Positions 5,944-11,507 of a stretch of 11,507 nt of DNA are shown one piece after another. The translations under genes were made by a program, and so were the position numbers. Position 1 is the first letter of the stretch, and each line of letters starts with the position of its first letter. The notes under the pieces were generated by a model. It was not told where the DNA came from and searched no databases. It worked only from the letters and a program-made list of their open reading frames with translations. Origin of the DNA: Neisseriales bacterium (GTDB taxonomy: Bacteria > Pseudomonadota > Gammaproteobacteria > Burkholderiales > UBA11063); the NCBI GenBank assembly GCA_008017145.1, contig SSGY01000168.1, positions 1 through 11,507 on the forward strand, given 5' to 3'.

Positions 5944-8037
5944 ATGGCTAGAAAAACCCCGATTGAAAGATATCGTAATATTGGTATTTCTGCACACATT
6001 GATGCGGGTAAAACAACGACTACTGAACGTGTATTGTTTTACACCGGTGTAAATCACAAAATTGGTGAAGTACATGATGGTGCAGCTACAATGGATTGGA
6101 TGGAACAAGAGCAGGAGCGTGGTATTACAATTACTTCCGCTGCTACTACTGCGTTCTGGCGTGGTATGGATGGTAAATATCCTGAACATCGTATTAATAT
6201 TATTGATACGCCTGGACACGTGGATTTTACGATCGAAGTTGAACGTTCTATGCGTGTACTTGATGGTGCATGTATGGTTTACTGTGCTGTGGGTGGGGTT
6301 CAACCTCAGTCTGAAACAGTATGGCGTCAAGCAAATAAATATAAAGTTCCGCGGATTGCATTTGTAAACAAAATGGATCGTCAGGGTGCTAATTTCTTTA
6401 AAGTGGTTGATGGTATCAAAAACCGCCTTAAAGGTAACCCAGTTCCAATGCAAGTGCCAATCGGTGCTGAAGAAAACTTCACTGGTGTAGTCGATTTAGT
6501 TAAAATGAAAGCGATTGCATGGGATGAAGCTTCACAAGGTATGAAATTTGAATATGTTGATATTCCTGCTGACTTAGTAGAAACTTGTAATGAGTGGCGC
6601 GCTAAGATGGTTGAATCTGCTGCCGAAGCTAATGAAGAGCTAATGAATAAATACCTTGAAGGTGAAGAGCTTAGCGAAACTGAAATTATGGCTGCGATTC
6701 GTCAACGTACAATTGCAAGTGAAATTATTCCAATGTTCTGTGGTTCTGCGTTTAAAAACAAAGGTGTACAGGCGATGTTGGATGCGGTGATTGACTATCT
6801 ACCTTCTCCGGTAGAGGTTGCTGCGGTTGCTGGTGAACTAGAAGATGGTACTCCTGCTACTCGTGAATCATCTGATGCTGCTCCTTTATCTGCATTAGCA
6901 TTTAAATTAATGAGTGATCCGTTTGTTGGTCAATTGACTTTCTTCCGTGTTTACTCTGGTGTGGTTAAATCTGGTGATACAGTTTACAATCCAGTTAAAG
7001 GTAAAAAAGAGCGTATCGGACGTATCGTTCAGATGCATGCTAATGATCGTCAAGAGATTGAAGAAGTTTATGCTGGTGATATCGCTGCCGCTATTGGTTT
7101 GAAAGAAGTTACTACTGGTGATACTTTATGTGATCAAAAAGAAGTTATTACTCTTGAGCGCATGGTATTCCCTGAGCCTGTGATTCACATTGCAATTGAG
7201 CCAAAAACTAAAGCCGATCAAGAAAAAATGGGTGTTGCTCTTAATCGTTTGGCTAAAGAAGATCCTTCATTCCGCGTTAAAGGTGATGAAGAGACTAACC
7301 AAACTATTATCTCAGGAATGGGTGAGTTGCACTTGGAAATCTTGGTTGATCGTATGAAACGTGAGTTTGGCGTTGAAGCTAATGTAGGTGCTCCTCAAGT
7401 TGCTTACCGTGAAACTATCCGTAATGCGGTTGAAATCGAAGGTAAACACGTTAAACAATCAGGTGGTAAAGGTCAATACGGTCATGTATGGCTTAAAATG
7501 GAACCAGCTGGTGAGGGTAATGGTTATACATTCGTGGATGAAATCAAAGGTGGTACAGTGCCACGTGAATTTATCCCTTCAGTAGATTATGGTATTCAAG
7601 GTGCGATGAAATCAGGTGTGGTTGCGGGTTATCCAGTAGTTGATGTAAAAGTTAGCTTATTTGATGGTTCTTACCATGATGTCGATTCATCTCAATTAGC
7701 ATTCGAATTAGCTGGTTCAATGGCGTTCAAAGATGGTATGCGTAAAGCAAATCCAGTATTGTTAGAGCCAATGATGGCAGTTGAAGTAGAAACTCCTGAA
7801 GAATACATGGGTGATGTAATGGGTGATTTGTCTTCTCGTCGTGGTATTATCCAAGGCATGGATGACGATGATGCTGGTGGTAAAAAAGTTCGCGCTGAAG
7901 TACCTCTAGCTGAGATGTTTGGTTATTCAACTGATTTACGTTCTAAGACTCAAGGTCGTGCAACGTATTCAATGGAATTCAAACACTACTCAGAAGCTCC
8001 AAAACATATTGCTGATGCAGTAGTTTCGAAGAAATAA
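5944..8037 (+). CDS. fusA: Translation elongation factor G
   Basis: The 697-residue GTPase drives translocation of tRNA and mRNA on the ribosome and, with RRF, subunit recycling. The GTPase motifs are intact: G1 AHIDAGKT (17-24), G2 around RGITIT (59-64), G3 DTPGH (88-92), G4 NKMD (142-145) and G5 CGSAFKNKG. Domains II to V follow at the usual length, with [20 protein letters not shown] in domain III and a domain IV containing [13 protein letters not shown] at 5930-5933 precedes the ATG by 10 bases, and the gene starts 19 bases after rpsG. No truncation or fusion is visible, and it looks like a canonical single-domain-set EF-G rather than a tetracycline-resistance paralogue. Confidence 0.98.
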   Translation: MARKTPIERYRNIGISAHIDAGKTTTTERVLFYTGVNHKIGEVHDGAATMDWMEQEQERGITITSAATTAFWRGMDGKYPEHRINIIDTPGHVDFTIEVERSMRVLDGACMVYCAVGGVQPQSETVWRQANKYKVPRIAFVNKMDRQGANFFKVVDGIKNRLKGNPVPMQVPIGAEENFTGVVDLVKMKAIAWDEASQGMKFEYVDIPADLVETCNEWRAKMVESAAEANEELMNKYLEGEELSETEIMAAIRQRTIASEIIPMFCGSAFKNKGVQAMLDAVIDYLPSPVEVAAVAGELEDGTPATRESSDAAPLSALAFKLMSDPFVGQLTFFRVYSGVVKSGDTVYNPVKGKKERIGRIVQMHANDRQEIEEVYAGDIAAAIGLKEVTTGDTLCDQKEVITLERMVFPEPVIHIAIEPKTKADQEKMGVALNRLAKEDPSFRVKGDEETNQTIISGMGELHLEILVDRMKREFGVEANVGAPQVAYRETIRNAVEIEGKHVKQSGGKGQYGHVWLKMEPAGEGNGYTFVDEIKGGTVPREFIPSVDYGIQGAMKSGVVAGYPVVDVKVSLFDGSYHDVDSSQLAFELAGSMAFKDGMRKANPVLLEPMMAVEVETPEEYMGDVMGDLSSRRGIIQGMDDDDAGGKKVRAEVPLAEMFGYSTDLRSKTQGRATYSMEFKHYSEAPKHIADAVVSKK

Positions 8038-8086
8038 TTAATTTAAATAACCAATATACTTAAACTGATTCGAAATACTAGTAGGC

Positions 8087-8128
8087 GATTCACGACGAAG
8101 CTTACTAATTGTAAGTGAGGCGTGAATC
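8087..8128 (+). repeat. Compound hairpin in the fusA-tuf spacer
   Basis: The outer arms GATTCACG (8087-8094) and CGTGAATC (8121-8128) are perfect complements. Inside them, CTTAC (8101-8105) and GTAAG (8111-8115) form a second stem with a 5-base loop, giving a two-part hairpin with an internal loop. No T-tract follows, so it is not an intrinsic terminator. It may protect or process the mRNA, or regulate tuf expression. Confidence 0.6.
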
Positions 8129-8159
8129 AACAACCTAGGATGATGAATCTGATTGAGTA

Positions 8160-8191
8160 TAGTAGCTGGCTTTAGGTTAGAACAGCTACTA
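8160..8191 (+). repeat. Perfect 9-bp hairpin just upstream of the tuf ribosome site
   Basis: TAGTAGCTG (8160-8168) and CAGCTACTA (8183-8191) are perfect complements around a 14-base loop. The stem ends 3 bases before the tuf Shine-Dalgarno AAAGGA (8195-8200), so it is well placed to affect translation initiation. No T-run follows it. Together with the hairpin at 8087-8128 it makes the 170-base leader unusually structured. Confidence 0.6.
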
Positions 8192-8207
8192 ATTAAAGGA
8201 TAGCAAA

Positions 8208-9398
8208 ATGGCTAAAGAAAAATTTGAACGCACGAAACCGCATGTGAACGTAGGAACGATTGGTCACGTGGATCATGGTAAAACTACATTAACAGCTGCG
8301 ATTACTACAATCCTATCTAAAAAATTTGGTGGTACTGCAAAAGGTTACGATCAAATCGATAGCGCTCCAGAAGAAAAAGCACGTGGTATTACAATTAATA
8401 CAGCTCACGTAGAATACGAAACAGCAGGTCGTCACTATGCACACGTTGATTGTCCAGGACATGCCGATTACATCAAAAACATGATTACTGGTGCGGCTCA
8501 AATGGATGGCGCGATTTTAGTGGTTGCTGCATCTGATGGTCCTATGCCTCAAACTCGTGAGCACATCTTATTGGCTCGTCAAGTTGGTGTACCATACGTA
8601 TTAGTATTCTTAAACAAATGCGATATCGTTGATGATGAAGAATTATTAGAATTAGTTGAAATGGAAGTTCGTGAATTATTAAGTTCATACGAATTCCCTG
8701 GTGATGATACTCCAGTAATTCGTGGTTCTGCATTGAAAGCTCTAGAAGGCGATCAAGGTCAATACGGCGAACCAGCTATTTTCAAATTAGCTGATGCATT
8801 AGATTCATTCATTCCTCAACCAGAGCGTGCTGTAGATGGTACATTCTTGATGCCTGTGGAAGATGTATTCTCGATTTCAGGTCGTGGTACAGTGGTAACA
8901 GGTCGTGTTGAGCGTGGTATTATCAAAGTTGGTGAAGAGATCGAGATCGTTGGTATCCGTCCTGTTCAAAAAACAACTTGTACTGGTGTTGAAATGTTCC
9001 GTAAATTATTGGATCAAGGTCAAGCTGGTGATAACGTTGGTTTATTACTTCGTGGTACAAAACGTGAAGACGTTGAGCGTGGTCAAGTATTGGCAAAACC
9101 AGGTTCAATCAAACCACATACAAAATTCGAAGCTGAAGTATACGTACTAAGCAAAGAAGAGGGTGGTCGTCATACACCATTCTTCAGTAACTACCGTCCA
9201 CAATTCTACTTCCGTACAACGGATGTAACTGGAGCAGTTGGTTTACCAGAAGGTACTGAAATGGTTATGCCTGGTGACAACGTACGTATTAACGTAGAAT
9301 TGATTGCACCAATTGCGATGGAAGAAGGTCTACGTTTCGCTATCCGTGAGGGTGGTCGTACTGTAGGTGCTGGTGTAGTTTCTAAGATTACTGCTTAA
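8208..9398 (+). CDS. tuf: Translation elongation factor Tu
   Basis: The 396-residue GTPase delivers aminoacyl-tRNA to the ribosomal A site. The motifs are intact: G1 GHVDHGKT (19-26), G2 GITI (60-63), G3 DCPGH (81-85, with the catalytic His85), G4 NKCD (136-139) and G5 SALK. Domain II ([20 protein letters not shown]) and the C-terminal [12 protein letters not shown] are canonical. AAAGGA lies 7 bases upstream of the ATG. It is the last protein gene of the str operon, 170 bases after fusA across a structured spacer, and 19 bases before tRNA-Trp. Many proteobacteria carry two tuf copies; only one is in view, and the context here mixes the usual surroundings of both. Confidence 0.99.
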   Translation: MAKEKFERTKPHVNVGTIGHVDHGKTTLTAAITTILSKKFGGTAKGYDQIDSAPEEKARGITINTAHVEYETAGRHYAHVDCPGHADYIKNMITGAAQMDGAILVVAASDGPMPQTREHILLARQVGVPYVLVFLNKCDIVDDEELLELVEMEVRELLSSYEFPGDDTPVIRGSALKALEGDQGQYGEPAIFKLADALDSFIPQPERAVDGTFLMPVEDVFSISGRGTVVTGRVERGIIKVGEEIEIVGIRPVQKTTCTGVEMFRKLLDQGQAGDNVGLLLRGTKREDVERGQVLAKPGSIKPHTKFEAEVYVLSKEEGGRHTPFFSNYRPQFYFRTTDVTGAVGLPEGTEMVMPGDNVRINVELIAPIAMEEGLRFAIREGGRTVGAGVVSKITA

Positions 9399-9417
9399 TT
9401 TTTAAGCTCTAGGAAAT

Positions 9418-9493
9418 AGGTCAATAGCTCAATTGGTAGAGTATCGGTCTCCAAAACCGAGGGTTGGGGGTTCGAAGCCCTCTTGACCTGCCA
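9418..9493 (+). tRNA. tRNA-Trp (anticodon CCA)
   Basis: This is a 76-base cloverleaf with the terminal CCA encoded. The acceptor stem AGGTCAA (9418-9424) pairs perfectly with TTGACCT (9483-9489), followed by the discriminator G and CCA. The anticodon arm CGGT-CTCCAAA-ACCG gives anticodon CCA, reading UGG. The T arm holds GGTTCGA-type bases (GGGGGTTCGAAGCCCTC) and the D arm has AGCTC..GGTAGAG. It lies 19 bases after tuf and directly before the terminator at 9502, so it is probably cut out of the tuf transcript. tRNA-Trp between tuf and secE is a known betaproteobacterial arrangement. Confidence 0.97.
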
Positions 9494-9501
9494 TATATAA
9501 G

Positions 9502-9532
9502 GTAGCCGGGAAAATATCCCGGCTGCTTTTTT
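9502..9532 (+). terminator. Rho-independent terminator after tRNA-Trp
   Basis: The stem 9502-9511 / 9517-9526 has a GC-rich core, AGCCGGGA/TCCCGGCT, extended by a G-U and a G-C pair around a 5-base loop AAATA. Six T residues (9527-9532) follow. This is a textbook intrinsic terminator, ending the rpsL-rpsG-fusA-tuf-tRNA unit 9 bases after the CCA end. Confidence 0.93.
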
Positions 9533-9577
9533 AGGTGTTGTCATTAATCTTAAATGACATCTAGTGGAGTTATATGC

Positions 9578-9606
9578 TTGCGCCTGCTTGTGGTTAGTGG
9601 TATAAT
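9578..9606 (+). promoter_or_regulatory. Sigma70-type promoter of secE-nusG
   Basis: TTGCGC (9578-9583) is followed after exactly 17 bases by a perfect TATAAT (9601-9606). Transcription should start near 9613, giving a leader of about 30 bases before the secE ATG. It follows a strong terminator, so secE-nusG should be transcribed independently of the str operon. Confidence 0.8.
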
Positions 9607-9642
9607 TCCTCCCTGTAAAAATTTTTATAAGATTGCTTTTAG

Positions 9643-10026
9643 ATGAATACACCAGTTAAATCTGATGAAATAAAACAACCGAGTGGTATATTTAATTATG
9701 TAGCATTCCTTTTACTAGCTCTAGGGCTTGGTTTGTTTTATGGTTTAGAAATGAATGTATGGCTAAAATGGGGTATTTTTATCCTATCTTTGGCAGCAGC
9801 GTTGGGCACTTTTTTCTTTGTGGCACCAATGGGGATTAATCTTCACGGTTATGTTCGTGATTCATATCGTGAGATGCAAAAAGTAGTATGGCCGGCTCGT
9901 AAAGAGACTATGCAGTTTACATGGATTGTGTTTTTGTTTGTAATCATTTTGGGTTTATTCCTGTGGTTAGTTGACAGTTCACTGGCATGGTTATTATACG
10001 GTGTAATCCTAGGAAAGGGTAGCTAA
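9643..10026 (+). CDS. secE: Preprotein translocase subunit SecE
   Basis: The 127-residue inner-membrane protein has three predicted membrane segments (about residues 16-36, 41-62 and 92-123), the long form known from E. coli, not the single-helix form. The conserved cytoplasmic amphipathic helix and hinge before the last segment are present as YREMQKVVWPARKETM (75-90). SecE clamps the two halves of SecY in the SecYEG channel and is essential for export. The ribosome site is weak: TTATAAGATTGC precedes the ATG with no clear GGAG. The gene has its own promoter at 9578-9606. Its stop TAA shares one base with the nusG ATG (TAATG), so the two are translationally coupled, as the secE-nusG pair commonly is. 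Confidence 0.95.
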   Translation: MNTPVKSDEIKQPSGIFNYVAFLLLALGLGLFYGLEMNVWLKWGIFILSLAAALGTFFFVAPMGINLHGYVRDSYREMQKVVWPARKETMQFTWIVFLFVIILGLFLWLVDSSLAWLLYGVILGKGS

Positions 10027-10661
10027 TGAGTTTGGCTTGGTATGTAGTGCAAGTTGCTACAAATATGGAAGATAAGGTTCAAAGCACCTTAGTATTAAAT
10101 ATCATTAATAAAATTGATGATTATGTTCATCTTGGACTAACTGATAAAGCTAACTCAATTCGCGAAGCTTTTGGCATCGGTAATGATTTAGAAAACAATG
10201 CGCAAATTGACGAGTATCTTAAGACTAAGGTTATTTTAGTACCAAAAGAAAAAGTTGAAGAAGTGCGTAACGGTAAAAAACGTGAAAACGACCGTAAAAT
10301 TTTCCCGGGTTATGTGCTGGTAAAAATGGACTACTCTGATGAAGTTGGTTTATTAGTTCGCAAAACGCCTAAAGTATCAAGTTTTATTGGTGTGGCTAAA
10401 GATTCTCGTCCGGTACCAATTTCGCAAAAAGAAGTTGATAGCATTTTACAACAAGTAAATGACTCTAAAGAAAAAGCCAAGCATAAAGTTGAATTTGAAA
10501 TTGGTGAAAAAGTGCGTATCGTTGATGGTCCATTCGTTGACTTTAATGCGGTAATTGAAGATGTGCTTTATGATAAATTCCGTCTGCGGGTTAATGTTCA
10601 GATTTTTGGACGTGAAACTTCGGTAGATCTTGAATTTGGTCAAGTAGAAAAACTCGGGTAA
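10026..10661 (+). CDS. nusG: Transcription termination/antitermination factor NusG with NGN insertion
   Basis: NusG binds the RNA polymerase clamp through its NGN domain and contacts Rho or ribosomal S10 through its KOW domain. The protein opens with SLAWYVVQVATNMEDKVQ, and IFPGYVLVKMDYSDEVGLLVR (92-112) is the NGN core. The KOW domain covers about residues 157-211 (EIGEKVRIVDGPFVDFNAVI ... GRETSVDLEFGQVEKL). At 211 residues it is about 30 longer than the usual 177-185. The distance from the WYVVQ Trp to the FPGY Phe is 88 residues, against 56 in E. coli NusG. The 32 extra residues fall between the first NGN helix and the strand VILVP, at about residues 30-65. The reading frame is clean. AAAGG lies about 8 bases upstream. 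It is coupled to secE by TAATG. The usual next gene, rplK, is absent. Confidence 0.95.
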   Translation: MSLAWYVVQVATNMEDKVQSTLVLNIINKIDDYVHLGLTDKANSIREAFGIGNDLENNAQIDEYLKTKVILVPKEKVEEVRNGKKRENDRKIFPGYVLVKMDYSDEVGLLVRKTPKVSSFIGVAKDSRPVPISQKEVDSILQQVNDSKEKAKHKVEFEIGEKVRIVDGPFVDFNAVIEDVLYDKFRLRVNVQIFGRETSVDLEFGQVEKLG

Positions 10662-10669
10662 CAACCTAA

Positions 10670-11440
10670 ATGGGATTTTTTACCTACCACATGCCCCCAT
10701 TCCTAAATGTAATGGGGGTGTTTTATATTCTAGTTGCAGCTCCAATCTTAATTAATCTGTTACGTGACGGTTATTGGCGCGGCGTATTCACTGCTATAAT
10801 CCAACTCATTCGCCAACATCTTATCTTTATTCCAGTTTTGTTGATAGTTATTTTAGCCTTAATTAATTGGGTCGATTTGCCTTTTACCATTTGGATTAAA
10901 AAGGTAGAATTAGATGCCCATGCCTATACTTTCTGGGATTTTATTTGTTCTTGTGCTGAAGGTGGCTTTGTTGCAGGACTATTATTTACCATCGCGATGT
11001 TAGCCGATTATTTTAAGCTTAAACAATTTGCGCTAGTAACTAAAATTAGTCTGATGGCTTCGATTTATGGTGGATTGGCAAATGGAGTATTTAAATTTAT
11101 ATTTAATCGGCAACGCCCAGCAATAGGCTTGGATCAATGGCATTTTTTTGCTTTCTTTGAAAGTGGTGCTAAACATTTTTCTGATTTGATGTATGCTTAT
11201 AATAGTATGCCATCAGGTCATACCATTAGTACGGTGGCAGCATTAGTTCCATTCTTCATCTATTATCGACATAAGGTTGTGCGTGCCATCTTAATCTGGT
11301 GGTGGCTAATGGTATGTTTTTCGCGAGTTTATACAATTAATCATTGGCTAAGCGATGTAGTTTTTGCCAGTGTCCTAGGTTTACTAATTGGCTTAGCAGT
11401 TTATCAGGTTAATGCTAAGAGGCTTACTCATGTTGCGTAA
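10670..11440 (+). CDS. PAP2-family membrane phosphatase (lipid phosphatase type)
   Basis: This 256-residue protein is an integral membrane protein with about six hydrophobic segments. All three parts of the PAP2 active-site signature are present: K142-x6-R149-P150 (KFIFNRQRP), P181-S-G-H184 and S218-R219-x5-H225-x3-D229. His184 and His225 are the expected general acid and the nucleophile. Family members dephosphorylate undecaprenyl diphosphate, phosphatidylglycerol phosphate, phosphatidic acid or lipid A; these cannot be told apart here. Start choice is uncertain: the ATG at 10670 has only a weak ribosome site and a terminator-like hairpin covers codons 8-17. An in-frame ATG at 10712 (residue 15) lies inside that hairpin. 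The 3' end overlaps the next gene by 11 bases, so the two are probably cotranscribed. Confidence 0.88.
   Translation: MGFFTYHMPPFLNVMGVFYILVAAPILINLLRDGYWRGVFTAIIQLIRQHLIFIPVLLIVILALINWVDLPFTIWIKKVELDAHAYTFWDFICSCAEGGFVAGLLFTIAMLADYFKLKQFALVTKISLMASIYGGLANGVFKFIFNRQRPAIGLDQWHFFAFFESGAKHFSDLMYAYNSMPSGHTISTVAALVPFFIYYRHKVVRAILIWWWLMVCFSRVYTINHWLSDVVFASVLGLLIGLAVYQVNAKRLTHVA
10691..10726 (+). terminator. Terminator-like hairpin after nusG, overlapping the PAP2 gene start
   Basis: CCCCCATT (10694-10701) and AATGGGGG (10711-10718) form a perfect GC-rich stem with a 9-base loop. Two possible G-U pairs and the T-rich tail TGTTTTAT follow. It is 30 bases after the nusG stop, where a terminator is expected. 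It also lies within the first codons of the PAP2 frame, so it may attenuate PAP2 expression, or the real PAP2 start may be further downstream. Confidence 0.65.
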
Positions 11441-11507
11441 GAGTTGGATTGCAGGCATAATTGCAGTGGCGTGTGCCATAGGAATAGTTTTTGCAAATGA
11501 TGGATTA
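11430..11507 (+). CDS. Unidentified secreted or membrane protein, N-terminus only
   Basis: The ATG at 11430 opens a frame that runs to the window edge (26 codons), reading MLRKSWIAGIIAVACAIG and on to IVFAND. It has a short basic N-terminus and a hydrophobic core, then a possible signal peptidase I site after VFA. A lipobox reading (AVAC) is poor because Ala is at -3. AAGAGG lies 7 bases upstream of the ATG, inside the end of the PAP2 gene, which supports the start. It overlaps PAP2 by 11 bases in another frame, suggesting a linked envelope function. The rest of the protein is outside the window and no family can be named. Confidence 0.6.
   Translation, partial: MLRKSWIAGIIAVACAIGIVFANDGL

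Noticed and set aside
5937..5951. A 4-codon ORF overlapping the fusA start
   Set aside because: It is too short, its ATG lies only 3 bases from the GGAG, and a frame this small is expected by chance.
5854..6453. A 199-codon open frame on the minus strand opposite the start of fusA
   Set aside because: It lies wholly antisense to rpsG and fusA, has a Cys/Thr/Asn/His-rich composition typical of reverse-strand translation of a conserved gene, and matches no family I recognise.
8158..8163. TATAGT as a -10 box of a tuf-specific promoter
   Set aside because: The sequence 17 bases upstream (CTAGGA) is not a usable -35, and the hexamer overlaps a hairpin arm.
8087..8191. The fusA-tuf hairpins as intrinsic terminators
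   Set aside because: No T-tract follows either stem, and a terminator before tuf would remove the operon's most needed product unless tuf had its own strong promoter, which I could not identify.
9395..9652. An 85-codon minus-strand frame covering tRNA-Trp and the terminator
   Set aside because: It runs through the tRNA, the terminator and the secE promoter, which explain the sequence fully.
1..11507. CRISPR array, toxin-antitoxin pair or defence cassette
   Set aside because: No regularly spaced repeats, no paired small ORFs with toxin-like features, and no nuclease, helicase or methyltransferase motifs were seen.

Overview
The window is an AT-rich (roughly 40% GC by eye) bacterial chromosome segment. 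It holds part of the core translation, transcription and secretion gene set, next to a small accessory region. S7, EF-G, EF-Tu and SecE look proteobacterial. The S7 C-terminus and the EF-Tu N-terminus resemble betaproteobacteria most, and the order tuf - tRNA-Trp - secE - nusG is familiar from that group. My best inference is a low-GC betaproteobacterium, perhaps related to Neisseriales. No sequence search was possible, so the lineage is not settled.

Layout. Positions 1-487 are insertion-sequence debris: the N-terminal end of an IS481-type transposase on the minus strand, running off the left edge, lies against the C-terminal fragment of an IS630-type DDE transposase on the plus strand. Next come a VOC-fold metalloprotein gene (minus, 493-885) and a divergent solo PAS/LuxR-type regulator gene (plus, 1032-1709). 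Between about 1884 and 4677 a tight minus-strand operon encodes a POT-family peptide/H+ symporter, an Ntn-type glycosylasparaginase/isoaspartyl peptidase, and a small lipoprotein. A 364-bp divergent control region separates this operon from the str operon.

The str operon (rpsL 5042, rpsG 5454, fusA 5944, tuf 8208) is followed by tRNA-Trp(CCA) and a strong intrinsic terminator at 9502-9532. A good sigma70-type promoter then drives secE-nusG, which overlap by one base (TAATG). A second terminator-like hairpin sits just after nusG and overlaps the start of a PAP2 lipid-phosphatase gene. That gene overlaps the start of a secreted or membrane protein gene cut by the right edge.

How the genes work together. 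S12, S7, EF-G and EF-Tu serve the elongating ribosome. SecE is part of the SecYEG channel, and NusG links RNA polymerase to Rho and the ribosome. The minus-strand operon looks like peptide uptake followed by hydrolysis of modified asparagine or isoaspartyl compounds. The observations most worth following up are: a 32-residue insertion in the NusG N-terminal domain; a 14-codon leader ORF with a perfect Shine-Dalgarno whose stop overlaps the rpsL start; two hairpins between fusA and tuf; a gene order in which the str operon joins secE-nusG through one tuf, while rpoBC and rplKAJL are absent from both expected sides; and a VirB10/TrbI-like motif in the small lipoprotein. I found no convincing novel defence or mobile system.
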